Source: Actinacidiphila rubida (GTDB lineage: Bacteria; Actinomycetota; Actinomycetes; Streptomycetales; Streptomycetaceae). From it: 64,000 bases of DNA. The position numbers and the translations under genes were made by a program. Positions 53,853 to 62,222 of the stretch are shown here, piece after piece. How positions within the stretch are numbered: the first letter of the stretch is position 1; every line of letters begins with the position of its first letter. Location of the stretch: positions 186,001-250,000 of the forward strand of contig NZ_FODD01000008.1 in assembly GCF_900110255.1 (NCBI RefSeq), read 5' to 3'. Below the pieces are notes generated by a model, which had not been told where the DNA came from, did no database searches, and was given only the letters and a program-made list of their open reading frames with translations.

Positions 53853-54910
53853 GAGCGCTCCCAGAAAGCCGGGCCGACGGGCACCGCGAAGTCACCGAGG
53901 GCGACGAGGTTGCCATCGCCGTTCACACTGATCCGCAGCTGCGGCAGGGGGTGACCCGCCGGGCCGAAGATCACTCGGGCACCGTCGGAGAGGTCGAAGG
54001 TCGACTGGTGGCAGGGGCACAGTACGTGGTGCGTCTGCTGCTCGTAGAGGCTGATCGGGCAGCCGACGTGCGTGCAGATCTTGGAGAAGGCGACGATGCC
54101 CTCGTGTCCCCACTGGGCCTCGCGCTTGTCCTTGATGTCCTCCGGCTTGAGCCGGACGATCATCAGGGCCGCCTTCGCGATCTGCTGCTGGAAGTCCTCG
54201 TCGCTCTCCTGGAGCCCCTCCGGCTGAGCGAAGGTCAGGGAGCCGACGACGACGTCCTCGGGACGCAGGGGCTTGTTCGTGTTGCTGTTGATCAGCACCT
54301 TGCCCTTGGCCCACAGGGTGTGGAAGAGCTTGTCCTCCGGCAGCGGTCCCAGGTCGCGCAGCAGGACCACTCCGGCGAGCGGGACGAGAGCCATCGCGCC
54401 GTACATCGTCGTCCGGATGAGCTTGCGCCGGCCGAAGCCGCTCTCCCGGGCGCCGGTGATCCACTGCTGGCGGATGTTCTCGCGCAGTTCGTCGTCGGCG
54501 TCGGCGCGGTGCCGCTCGTCGACGATCTCCTCGTCGCTCATCAGCGTCCGGGCCCAGTGCACGGCACCGACGCCGATGCCGAGCAGGGCGACCGCCAGCG
54601 TCAGGCCGAGCGAGAAGTTCAGCGCGCTGACATGCCCGAACGGGAAGATGTAGACGATCTTGTCCACCGGGAAGATGACGAAGCACGCGATGAACGCGAT
54701 CGTCCCGAGCATCGACAGGGTGAACAGGCCCGCGACCACTCGCTCGGAGTGCTTCGCGGCCTTCTCGTCGATGTCCTGGCGGCGGTACTCGTGAGGCGGC
54801 AGGCCCGGGTTGGCGAACGGGTCGTGCTGGACCGCGTCGCCGGAGTGGGCGCCGTGCGCACTCGGCAGGTTCTCTGACACGTCTTTGTGGGATCCGAATT
54901 CGTCGCTCAT
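53849..54910 (-). CDS. qcrA: Rieske iron-sulfur subunit of the cytochrome bc1 complex
   Basis: QcrA (353 aa) holds a [2Fe-2S] cluster bound by C279 and H281 (CTHVGC) and by C298 and H301 (CPCHQSTF); C284 and C300 form the structural disulfide. Three membrane helices lie near residues 58-80, 98-120 and 168-186. Just before the third is a twin-arginine motif FGRRKLIRTT (R161-R162). In S. coelicolor the homologous protein is inserted by Sec for the first two helices and by Tat for the third with its folded Fe-S domain, and this sequence has the same layout. The stop overlaps qcrB (ATGA). Confidence 0.97.
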   Translation of the reverse strand: MSDEFGSHKDVSENLPSAHGAHSGDAVQHDPFANPGLPPHEYRRQDIDEKAAKHSERVVAGLFTLSMLGTIAFIACFVIFPVDKIVYIFPFGHVSALNFSLGLTLAVALLGIGVGAVHWARTLMSDEEIVDERHRADADDELRENIRQQWITGARESGFGRRKLIRTTMYGAMALVPLAGVVLLRDLGPLPEDKLFHTLWAKGKVLINSNTNKPLRPEDVVVGSLTFAQPEGLQESDEDFQQQIAKAALMIVRLKPEDIKDKREAQWGHEGIVAFSKICTHVGCPISLYEQQTHHVLCPCHQSTFDLSDGARVIFGPAGHPLPQLRISVNGDGNLVALGDFAVPVGPAFWERS

Positions 54911-55716
54911 GACTTCTTGGCCTTAGCTGTCCGTGCGGCCATCCAGACGGCGATGGCGATCAGCGTGCCCAGGCCGAAGACCCAGGCGAACAGGCCCTCG
55001 GACACCGGTCCGATGGTACCCAGCGTGAAACCGCCGGGGTTGGGGCTGTTGGCGCTGTCCACCTCGTGCAGGTACGCGATGATGTCGGCCTTCGCGTCCT
55101 GCGGCATCGTCGAGTCGGGGAACGACGGCATGTTCTGCGGGCCGGTCTGCATCGCCTCGTAGACGTGCTTGGGATCCACACCCTTCAGGCTCGGCGCGAA
55201 CTTGCCGTCCGTCAAGGCACCGCCCTTGCCAACGAAGTTGTGGCACTGCGAGCAGTTGGTGCGGAACAGCTCGCCGCCCTTGGCGGCGTCCGCGCCGGCC
55301 GGGCTGTACTGGTCCTTGGTGGGAGCCGCCGGACCGGGACCCAGCGACGCGATGTACGCGGCCAGCAGGTCGATCTGGGGCTGGGTGTAGATGTTCTTCT
55401 TCTTCGGGATCTGCGCGCCCGGCTGCTGGGCCGGCATGCGGCCGGTGCCGACCTGGAAGTCCACCGCCGCGGAGCCGACGCCCACCAGGCTCGGGCCGTC
55501 GGAGCTGCCCTGGCCGGACTGGCCGTGGCAACTGGCGCAGCCGACGGAGTACAGCTTCTTGCCCTGCGTGATGGCCAGGGACTGCGCGGAGTCGTCGGCC
55601 TGCGCCTTGGGCGCGGGCGCGAGCGCGGCGTACAGCCCCCCGGTGGCCACGAGCGCGAAGAGTAGGACGACAAGCGCCGCCAGCGGGTGGCGCCGTCGTG
55701 CGGAGAGCTTTTTCAC
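54907..55716 (-). CDS. qcrC: Dihaem cytochrome c subunit of the cytochrome bc1 complex
   Basis: QcrC (269 aa) is anchored by an N-terminal helix (about residues 12-31) and a C-terminal helix (LFAWVFGLGTLIAIAVWMAA). It binds two c-type haems through CASCH (C60, C63, H64) and CSQCH (C155, C158, H159). Two haem domains in one subunit replace the mobile cytochrome c of other bacteria. It passes electrons directly to the aa3 oxidase, whose subunits are encoded in the flanking genes. The GTG at 55716 and the overlap with qcrA place it in the ctaE-qcrC-qcrA-qcrB operon. Confidence 0.97.
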   Translation of the reverse strand: MKKLSARRRHPLAALVVLLFALVATGGLYAALAPAPKAQADDSAQSLAITQGKKLYSVGCASCHGQSGQGSSDGPSLVGVGSAAVDFQVGTGRMPAQQPGAQIPKKKNIYTQPQIDLLAAYIASLGPGPAAPTKDQYSPAGADAAKGGELFRTNCSQCHNFVGKGGALTDGKFAPSLKGVDPKHVYEAMQTGPQNMPSFPDSTMPQDAKADIIAYLHEVDSANSPNPGGFTLGTIGPVSEGLFAWVFGLGTLIAIAVWMAARTAKAKKS

Positions 55717-55802
55717 GATTACCCCGGTGTCAGGATCTCTTGTGTCGATGCTTCTGGATGGGTCCGTCCCGCGTGGGGGCGGCTGTTGACGGACGCGGCC
55801 GA

Positions 55803-56423
55803 CTACTTGATCAGGTAGATCGTGGCGAAGAGGCCGATCCAGACGACATCCACGAAGTGCCAGTAGTAGGACACGACGATGGCCGCGGTGGCCTGCTGGT
55901 GCGTGAACCGCTTGGCTGCGTAGGTACGCCCGAGTACCAGCAGGAACGCGATCAGACCGCCCGTCACATGCAGCCCGTGGAACCCGGTCGTCAGGTAGAA
56001 CACCGAGCCGTACGGGTCGGAGCTGAGCGAGATCCCGTCCTTCTTGACCAGGTTCGTGTACTCGAAGATCTGCCCTCCGATGAAGATCGCGCCCATGATG
56101 AAGGTCACGATGAACCAGGAGCGCAGCTTCTTCACGTCACCGCGCTCGGCGGCGAAGACGCCCATCTGGCACGTGAAGGAGGAGAGCACGAGGATCGTGG
56201 TGTTCGTCGCGGAGAACGGCACGTTCAGCGCGTCGGCGTGTGCCTTCCAGAAGTCGGCACCCGTGACCGACCGAAGGGTGAAGTACATCGCGAAGAGGGC
56301 CGCGAAGAACATCAGCTCGGAACTCAGCCAGATGATGGTTCCGACGCTGGTGAGGTTCGGCCGGTTGACCGACGGGTGCGCGTGCCCGGTTTCTACTGCT
56401 GTTGCTGTCGCCACGTCCGACAT
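55803..56423 (-). CDS. ctaE: Cytochrome c oxidase subunit III
   Basis: CtaE (206 aa) has five membrane helices and the subunit III landmarks [36 protein letters not shown] and a C-terminal [22 protein letters not shown]. It is shorter than the mitochondrial type, as usual for heme-copper oxidases of this group. It is the first gene of the ctaE-qcrC-qcrA-qcrB operon, with an 86-bp gap to qcrC. A short palindrome CCGACATTATGTCGG (56417-56431) spans its start codon. Confidence 0.96.
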   Translation of the reverse strand: MSDVATATAVETGHAHPSVNRPNLTSVGTIIWLSSELMFFAALFAMYFTLRSVTGADFWKAHADALNVPFSATNTTILVLSSFTCQMGVFAAERGDVKKLRSWFIVTFIMGAIFIGGQIFEYTNLVKKDGISLSSDPYGSVFYLTTGFHGLHVTGGLIAFLLVLGRTYAAKRFTHQQATAAIVVSYYWHFVDVVWIGLFATIYLIK

Positions 56424-56431
56424 TATGTCGG
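56417..56431. promoter_or_regulatory. Palindrome spanning the ctaE start codon
   Basis: CCGACATTATGTCGG is a perfect 7-bp inverted repeat around one base. It overlaps the ATG of ctaE at 56421-56423. It may be an operator or an RNA hairpin that hides the start codon, or a coincidence of coding sequence. Confidence 0.3.
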
Positions 56432-56754
56432 TCGCTTATCTGGCACTCACTCCGGGGGGTCCCCTTCGGTGTGTCAAGGCCCCTGTGGGACCCGCTCGGC
56501 CTAGTCAGCCGTTCGCTCGAACGAAGGATGACGCCTCGTCGGACACTTCCGCGCGGTCCCGCGCCGCTGCCGCGCGGCTCCCGTGAAGGGCACGGCGAAG
56601 ACCCCCGTGAGGGCCGTCGCGACGGCCCTCACGGGGGCCCTGCGCGGGCGTGGATCTCCGTGCTCCGGGATCTCCCTCCGGGCCCCCGGGCGGAGTAGCA
56701 TCCGAGAGAGCTTGAGAATGCGTTCACGAGGGTGTGTACGAGGAGGAGAGCCAG
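56424..56754. other. Divergent intergenic region between ctaE and the receiver-like gene
   Basis: This 331-bp stretch holds the promoters of two divergent genes and a perfect hairpin at 56602-56637. No tRNA or convincing short gene is present. An Arg/Pro-rich frame in it is not protein-like. Confidence 0.55.
56602..56637. terminator. Perfect 17-bp stem hairpin in the divergent ctaE region
   Basis: CCCCCGTGAGGGCCGTC (56602-56618), two bases and GACGGCCCTCACGGGGG (56621-56637) form an exact hairpin. It looks like a terminator but lies upstream of both flanking genes, ctaE on the minus strand and the receiver-like gene on the plus strand, so no annotated transcript ends here. Confidence 0.5.
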
Positions 56755-57174
56755 ATGCAGGCGACCGCCACGGTGCTGGTCTACAGCGACGACGCGAACA
56801 CCCGGGAGCAGGTCCGGCTCGGCGTCGGCCGCCGGCCCGCCGCGGATCTGCCGCCGGTGGAGTACGTCGAGTGCGCGACGCTCCCCGCGGTCCTCACCGA
56901 GCTGGAGCGCGGCGGCATCGACCTCTGCGTGCTCGACGGCGAGGCGAACCCCGCCGGAGGCATGGGCGTGTGCCGCCAGATCAAGGACGAGATCTACCAG
57001 TGCCCGCCGGTCCTGGTGCTGATCGGGCGCCCGCAGGACGCCTGGCTGGCCACCTGGAGCCGGGCCGACGCGGCGGCCACCCACCCGGTGGACCCGGTGG
57101 CGCTGAGCGAGACGGCCGCGGAACTGCTGCGCTGGCGGGTCGCGCCGACCGGCAAGGCCGTCGCGACCCGCTGA
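56755..57174 (+). CDS. Receiver-like (CheY-fold) orphan protein
   Basis: The protein (139 aa) has the beta-alpha pattern of a response-regulator receiver domain: VLVYSDDANTREQV (acidic pair at the first strand), IDLCVLDGEANPAGG with an Asp in the phosphorylation-site position, PPVLVLIGRPQDAWLATWSRADAAATHPVDP. The lysine of the usual KP motif is replaced by His (HP), and there is no output domain. It may be a pseudo-receiver. The ATG at 56755 has AGGAGGAGAG 4 nt upstream. It is divergent from ctaE and lies between the respiratory operons. Confidence 0.7.
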   Translation: MQATATVLVYSDDANTREQVRLGVGRRPAADLPPVEYVECATLPAVLTELERGGIDLCVLDGEANPAGGMGVCRQIKDEIYQCPPVLVLIGRPQDAWLATWSRADAAATHPVDPVALSETAAELLRWRVAPTGKAVATR

Positions 57175-57191
57175 CCGCCCGCTCGGGGCGG
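57175..57191. terminator. Short hairpin after the receiver-like gene
   Basis: CCGCCC (57175-57180) pairs with GGGCGG (57186-57191) across GCTCG, directly after the stop codon. The gap to the convergent L,D-transpeptidase is 49 bp. Confidence 0.4.
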
Positions 57192-57223
57192 CGTGAGCGC
57201 TGCTGAGGGGCCGGCCGGCCCGC

Positions 57224-58606
57224 TCAGAGTGCCTGCGGCTGCAGCCGGGCGGGGTCGGTCGTGGGCCGGCTGCCCGCGTCCAGCTCGCCCGGGTCCTGGC
57301 TGGGACTGGGGCTCTGGCTCTGGTCCGGAGTCGGGCTCTGGCTCTGGCCGGGGTCCGGCTCCTGCTGCTTGGGCGCGCCGGTGACACCGCCGCCGCCGCT
57401 GAGCGCACTGCCCTGCTTCCACTGGGACCAGCTGAGGTTCCAGTCGCCGAAGCCGTTGTCGAACGGCGTCATCGTCGGGCCGTGGCTGTTGACCACCCGG
57501 ACGATGTCGCCCTGGCGCACGTGGTCGAAGAACCACTCGGCGTTCTCGGTGCTCATGCCCGTGCAGCCGTGGCTGACGTTGGCGACACCCTGCGAGCCCT
57601 CGGACCAGGGCGCGGCGTGCACGTACTCACCGCTCCAGGTGACCCGGGTCGCCCAGTACACGGGCAGGTCGTAGGCGTCGGCGCCGCCGATGCCGACGGT
57701 CTCGCTCTTCATCTGGACGAACTGCTCCTTCTCCAGCACGACCTTGATGCCGTTGCGGGTGTCGAAGCCCGGCTTGCCGGTGGTGACCGGCAGCGTCTTG
57801 ACGACCTTGCCGTCGTCCTTGAACGTCATCTGGTCGGTGGCCGCGTCCGTGATCGCCTCGATCCGGTCGCCGGTGTGCACGGTGAGCGGCTTGTCGGCGC
57901 CGCCGTACAGCTTGTCCTGGACCTTGACGCCGCTGAGCGTGCTGCTCACGGTGATGGCGGCGTTGGTGGGCCAGTACGTCTGCGGGCGGTAGTGCAGGGT
58001 CTTGTCGTCGACCCAGTACCAGGAGCCCTGGGAGGCCCTGGGAACGGAGCTGACCCGCAGGTTGGCCTCCACGGCGGCGCGCGCGGCACGGTCGTGGACC
58101 GGCTTGCTGAGCGTGGCGGTGATGGGCTGGCCGACGCCGTAGGTGCCGGCGTCCGGGCCGAACGTGACGTGCAGGCCGGCCCCGGCGGAGGTGGTGTCGA
58201 AGCTGAGCACCTTGCGGCCGGGATGGCCGTCGGAGTCCTCGGTGCTGACGCGCACGGTGTAGTGGGTTCCGGCGGCGAGCGGGGCGGTGGAGTGCCAGCG
58301 CAGCCCGTCGGCGCTCAGTTCACCGCGGACGAAACGCCCTGCGGTGTCGGTGGCCGTCACGTCGGTGATCCGGCTGCCGTCGTCCTTGACGGACACGTCC
58401 AGTGGCTTGTTCGGGTCTGCCTTACCGCCGGCGGCGGTCCCGTACACGACCTTGGCCGCGGCGTCGTACGGGGAGGCGGCGAGCGGGTTGCCGCCGCTGC
58501 TGCAGGCGGCGAGTCCCACCGCCAGCGGGGATATGGCTATCAGGAGCGCGCAGCGCGACGCCAACCGCGCCCCGCGGGGGTTGTCCCCGGTGCGAATGTG
58601 GGTCAT
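57224..58606 (-). CDS. L,D-transpeptidase (YkuD family) lipoprotein with Ig-like domains
   Basis: The 460-aa protein has a signal sequence with lipobox LAVGLAAC (C35). Two bacterial Ig-like domains follow (about residues 48-240), then the YkuD catalytic domain with HAAPWSEGSQGVANVSHGCTGMS (H and nucleophile C348). It makes 3-3 cross-links in peptidoglycan. A Pro/Ser/Gln/Asp-rich tail of about 60 residues follows. The domain order matches actinobacterial LdtMt2-like enzymes. It lies between the two respiratory operons on the minus strand and is preceded by 249 bp with the cta operon terminator. Confidence 0.93.
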   Translation of the reverse strand: MTHIRTGDNPRGARLASRCALLIAISPLAVGLAACSSGGNPLAASPYDAAAKVVYGTAAGGKADPNKPLDVSVKDDGSRITDVTATDTAGRFVRGELSADGLRWHSTAPLAAGTHYTVRVSTEDSDGHPGRKVLSFDTTSAGAGLHVTFGPDAGTYGVGQPITATLSKPVHDRAARAAVEANLRVSSVPRASQGSWYWVDDKTLHYRPQTYWPTNAAITVSSTLSGVKVQDKLYGGADKPLTVHTGDRIEAITDAATDQMTFKDDGKVVKTLPVTTGKPGFDTRNGIKVVLEKEQFVQMKSETVGIGGADAYDLPVYWATRVTWSGEYVHAAPWSEGSQGVANVSHGCTGMSTENAEWFFDHVRQGDIVRVVNSHGPTMTPFDNGFGDWNLSWSQWKQGSALSGGGGVTGAPKQQEPDPGQSQSPTPDQSQSPSPSQDPGELDAGSRPTTDPARLQPQAL

Positions 58607-58723
58607 ACGGACACGCTAGGAACGGACCGGGCGGGGCGCGCGCCGAGCGGGTGCAAACGGGGGGCGGGGCAAGGGGACACGCCGTGGAATCCCCCGGACG
58701 GCCGCCGCCACCGCGGGGCACGG

Positions 58724-58767
58724 GCACCGTGGTGGGCCGCCGGCGGCACCGTGGTGGGCCGCCGGCG
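58724..58767. repeat. Perfect 22-bp tandem duplication
   Basis: A 22-bp unit starting GCACCGTGGTGGGCCGCC is repeated back to back (58724-58745 and 58746-58767) in the intergenic space between the L,D-transpeptidase gene and ctaF. It looks like a recent slippage event. Confidence 0.8.
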
Positions 58768-58793
58768 CCGTCCCCGCACACCCCGGGTACGAC

Positions 58794-58836
58794 GCGGGCG
58801 GGCCCGGACACCGAGGTGGTGTCCGGGCCCGCCCGC
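58794..58836 (-). terminator. Terminator of the ctaCDF operon
   Basis: GCGGGCGGGCCCGGACACC (58794-58812) and its exact reverse complement (58818-58836) form a 19-bp stem with a 5-nt loop, 19 bp after the ctaF stop. It is the longest stem of the terminators in this window. Confidence 0.8.
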
Positions 58837-58855
58837 TATCGCCTGTCGGGTGCCC

Positions 58856-59254
58856 CTACTGCGTGCGGTCCTCGCCGCGGTAGTACTCGAACACCCAGCC
58901 GTACACGCCCACCAGGATCACCGGCAGGGAGAAGAACAGCAGCCACCAGCCGAAGATGATGCCGAGGAAGGCCATCGAGCCGCCGACGCCCAGGGCGAGC
59001 GGCTGCCAGCTGTGCGGGCTGAAGAAGCCCAGCTCACCGGCGTCGTCGGCGACATCGGCGTCGTCCCGGTCCTGCGCGCCGTTGTCGGCTCGCCGGGCGG
59101 TGAACGCCAGGTAGAAGCCGATCATGGTGCACAGGCAGAACGCGAGCACGAGCGCGGTGGTGCCGGCCGGCTCCTTGGACCACAGACCGTAGATCACGGC
59201 CATGACCAGGATGAAGAGGGCGAAGCCGGCGAACATCTTGCCTTGGATCTTCAC
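58856..59254 (-). CDS. ctaF: Cytochrome c oxidase subunit IV
   Basis: CtaF (132 aa) is the small subunit typical of actinobacterial aa3 oxidases. It has four membrane helices: [56 protein letters not shown] and [19 protein letters not shown]. It starts with GTG at 59254, overlapping the ctaD stop (GTGA). It ends before the strong operon terminator. Confidence 0.93.
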   Translation of the reverse strand: MKIQGKMFAGFALFILVMAVIYGLWSKEPAGTTALVLAFCLCTMIGFYLAFTARRADNGAQDRDDADVADDAGELGFFSPHSWQPLALGVGGSMAFLGIIFGWWLLFFSLPVILVGVYGWVFEYYRGEDRTQ

Positions 59255-60993
59255 TCTCCGGCCTCCTTGCCCTCAGTGCCGGACAGCGACGCGCGGCCCG
59301 CGCCGTGCGCGGCCAGCTCGTCCACCGCGGCGATCTCCGGGTGGTGCAGGTCGAACGCCGGGGATTCGGACCGGATCCGCGGCAGGGTGAGGAAGTTGTG
59401 GCGCGGCGGCGGGCACGAGGTGGCCCACTCCAGCGAACGGCCGTAGCCCCACGGGTCGTCGACCTCGACCTTCTTGCCGTACTTGGCGGTCTTCCAGACG
59501 TTGTAGAGGAACGGCAGGATCGACAGGCCGAGCAGGAAGGACGAGATGGTCGAGATGGTGTTCAGCGTGGTGAAGCCGTCCGCGGCCAGGTAGTCGGCGT
59601 AGCGGCGGGGCATGCCCTCGGCGCCCAGCCAGTGCTGGACGAGGAAGGTCCCGTGGAAGCCGAAGAACAGCGTCCAGAAGGTGATCTTGCCGAGCCGCTC
59701 GTCGAGCATCTTGCCGGTCATCTTCGGCCACCAGAAGTGGAAGCCCGCGAACATCGCGAACACCACGGTGCCGAACACGACGTAGTGGAAGTGCGCCACG
59801 ACGAAGTACGAGTCCGAGACGTGGAAGTCCAGCGGCGGGGCCGCCAGGATCACGCCGGTGAGACCGCCGAAGGTGAAGGTGATCAGGAATCCGATCGCCC
59901 ACAGCATCGGTGTCTCGAAACTCAGACTTCCCTTCCACATGGTGCCGATCCAGTTGAAGAACTTCACACCGGTCGGTACCGCGATCAGGAAGGTCATGAA
60001 GGAGAAGAACGGCAGCAGCACACCGCCGGTGACGTACATGTGGTGCGCCCACACCGTCACGGACAGACCGGCGATGGAGATCGTCGCCGCGACGAGGCCG
60101 ATGTAACCGAACATCGGCTTGCGGGAGAAGACCGGAATGACCTCGGAGATGATGCCGAAGAACGGCAGCGCGATGATGTACACCTCTGGGTGGCCGAAGA
60201 ACCAGAAGAGGTGCTGCCACAACAGCGCTCCGCCGTTGGCGGCGTCGAAGACATGCGCCCCGAATTTCCGGTCGGCCTCCAGGCACAGCAGCGCGGCGGC
60301 CAGCACCGGGAAGGCGAGCAGGACCAGGACGGCGGTCAGCAGCACGTTCCACACGAAGATCGGCATGCGGAACATCGTCATGCCCGGTGCGCGCATGCAG
60401 ATGATCGTGGTGATGAAGTTGACCGCACCGAGGATGGTGCCGAAGCCGGACAGCGCCAGGCCCATGATCCACATGTCCGCGCCGACGCCGGGCGAGTGCA
60501 CCGCGTCCGACAGCGGGGAGTACGCGAACCAGCCGAAGTCCGCCGCGCCCTGGGGCGTGACGAACCCGCCGACCGCGATCAGCGAGCCGAACAGGTAGAG
60601 CCAGTAGGCGAACATGTTCAGCCGCGGGAACGCCACGTCGGGCGCGCCGATCTGCAGCGGCATGATCCAGTTGGTGAACCCGGCGAACAGCGGGGTCGCG
60701 AACATCAGGAGCATCACGGTGCCGTGCATCGTGAACGCCTGGTTGAACTGCTCGTTCGACAGGAACTGGTTGCCCGGCCGGGCGAGCTCGGCCCGCATGA
60801 GCAGCGCCATGACGCCGCCGATGAGGAAGAAGGCGAACGACGTCACCAGGTACAGGCTGCCGATGGTCTTGTGGTCGGTGGTGGTGAGCCACTTGACCAC
60901 CACCGAGCCGGGGCTCTTGGTGCGGACGGGAAGCTCGTCCTCGTACGAGTCGTCGGCCTCGGCCGCACCGTGAGGTTCGTTGAGAATACTCAT
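59251..60993 (-). CDS. ctaD: Cytochrome c oxidase subunit I
   Basis: CtaD (580 aa) is the catalytic heme-copper subunit with twelve membrane helices. The haem a ligand His lies in [12 protein letters not shown] and its partner in [11 protein letters not shown]. The Tyr-linked Cu(B) His is in [15 protein letters not shown], and the Cu(B) pair is in [12 protein letters not shown]. The ATG at 60993 overlaps the ctaC stop (ATGA). The C-terminal extension of about 70 residues beyond the last helix is usual in actinobacteria. It is the middle gene of ctaC-ctaD-ctaF. Confidence 0.97.
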   Translation of the reverse strand: MSILNEPHGAAEADDSYEDELPVRTKSPGSVVVKWLTTTDHKTIGSLYLVTSFAFFLIGGVMALLMRAELARPGNQFLSNEQFNQAFTMHGTVMLLMFATPLFAGFTNWIMPLQIGAPDVAFPRLNMFAYWLYLFGSLIAVGGFVTPQGAADFGWFAYSPLSDAVHSPGVGADMWIMGLALSGFGTILGAVNFITTIICMRAPGMTMFRMPIFVWNVLLTAVLVLLAFPVLAAALLCLEADRKFGAHVFDAANGGALLWQHLFWFFGHPEVYIIALPFFGIISEVIPVFSRKPMFGYIGLVAATISIAGLSVTVWAHHMYVTGGVLLPFFSFMTFLIAVPTGVKFFNWIGTMWKGSLSFETPMLWAIGFLITFTFGGLTGVILAAPPLDFHVSDSYFVVAHFHYVVFGTVVFAMFAGFHFWWPKMTGKMLDERLGKITFWTLFFGFHGTFLVQHWLGAEGMPRRYADYLAADGFTTLNTISTISSFLLGLSILPFLYNVWKTAKYGKKVEVDDPWGYGRSLEWATSCPPPRHNFLTLPRIRSESPAFDLHHPEIAAVDELAAHGAGRASLSGTEGKEAGE

Positions 60994-61982
60994 GTGGTCT
61001 TGGGCTCCGAGTTCTTCGCGTTGCCCGTGGTGGGAATACCTGCCGGGATGTATCCGGTCTGGCCCGCCCTGGCCAGGTCCTTGAGGTGCTGCTGGTACTG
61101 GGCGGGTGTCACGACCTTCACGTTGAACAGCATCCGCGAGTGGTCCTGCCCGCACAGCTCGGCGCACTTGCCCTTGAAGATGCCGAGCTTGTCGGGCGTC
61201 ACCTGGAACACGTTGGTGTGGCCCGGGATGACGTCCATCTTCATCAGGAAGGGGATGATCCAGAACGAGTGGATCACGTCACGCGAGGTGAGCACGAAGC
61301 GCACCGACTGACCCTCGGGCAGCCACAGCGTCGGCCCCGGCAGACCCGTCTCCGGGTTCTTGCTGGCCGGCGTGCCGACCTCGTAGACGCCTTCGGCGCC
61401 GGGCGGCAGGTCCAGCTTGTTGGCCGGGATCTCGCGCAGGTTCGGCGGCACGCCGACCGGCGTCGCCGGGTTCCCGTCCACGTTCTCGACGTAGTTGAAG
61501 CCCCAGCTCCACTGGAAGCCCACGACGTTGATGACGTGCTGGGGCTTCTTCGAGGTGTCCAGGATCTTCGACTCGTCGCGTGCGGTGAAGTAGAACAGCA
61601 CCGCGACCACGAGGATCGGGACGATCGTGTACAGGGCCTCAAGAGGCATGTTGTAGCGGGTCTGCGGAGGAACCTCGACCTTCGTCCGGCTGCGCCGGTG
61701 GAAGATCACGCTCCACAGGATGAGGCCCCAGACGAGCACGCCTGTCGCCAGCGCGGCGGCCCAGGAGCCCTGCCAGAGCGCGAGGATCCGCGGTGCCTCT
61801 TCCGTGGCCGGGCTGGGCAGGCCGAGGCGGGGATAGTCCTTGTAAGAGCAGCCAGTGGCGGTCGCCAGGACCAGGCCCGCGGCCAGCGCCCGCGGCAGCC
61901 ATCGCCGCACCGGGCGCCGCGACGTGGGGGTACCGCCCACGCCCGTGGGGCCGTGGGGGAGGTCGGAGCCGTTGGGACTCAC
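60990..61982 (-). CDS. ctaC: Cytochrome c oxidase subunit II
   Basis: CtaC (330 aa) has a signal sequence with lipobox LATATGC and two membrane helices ([18 protein letters not shown] and [19 protein letters not shown]). The extracellular cupredoxin domain carries the binuclear Cu(A) site in [20 protein letters not shown] and [12 protein letters not shown]. It accepts electrons from the QcrC dihaem cytochrome. The GTG at 61982 has GGGAAGG upstream. It is the first gene of the ctaCDF operon and is divergent from the cysteine desulfurase gene. Confidence 0.97.
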   Translation of the reverse strand: MSPNGSDLPHGPTGVGGTPTSRRPVRRWLPRALAAGLVLATATGCSYKDYPRLGLPSPATEEAPRILALWQGSWAAALATGVLVWGLILWSVIFHRRSRTKVEVPPQTRYNMPLEALYTIVPILVVAVLFYFTARDESKILDTSKKPQHVINVVGFQWSWGFNYVENVDGNPATPVGVPPNLREIPANKLDLPPGAEGVYEVGTPASKNPETGLPGPTLWLPEGQSVRFVLTSRDVIHSFWIIPFLMKMDVIPGHTNVFQVTPDKLGIFKGKCAELCGQDHSRMLFNVKVVTPAQYQQHLKDLARAGQTGYIPAGIPTTGNAKNSEPKTT

Positions 61983-62182
61983 GTAGCGCCTTCCCGAGAG
62001 TCTCGCCCGCGCGTCCGAGTGTTCCGGCCGTCTGCTGGTCGGTCGGCCCGAGCGCGGGCACTGAGGTGTGGATGTTTATGCGGACCAAACCCTACTGGAC
62101 GCTATTTGGCGCCACGCGGGGAGGGGGTCCAACGCGCCGGGCGGCACCCCGAAGGGATGGAAACCCGCGCTCCGGACGCCTT

Positions 62183-62222
62183 CTGACACCTCGCCCGCCC
62201 CGCGCTGTAGCGTGCTGACGTG
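62183..62222 (+). promoter_or_regulatory. Probable leaderless promoter of the cysteine desulfurase fusion gene
   Basis: CTGACA (62183-62188), a 19-bp spacer and TAGCGT (62208-62213) precede the GTG at 62220 by 6 nt. No ribosome binding site is present. Confidence 0.45.

Noticed and set aside
56529..56698. Arg/Pro-rich frame in the ctaE divergent region
   Set aside because: No ribosome binding site, no conserved pattern, and it runs through the perfect palindrome.
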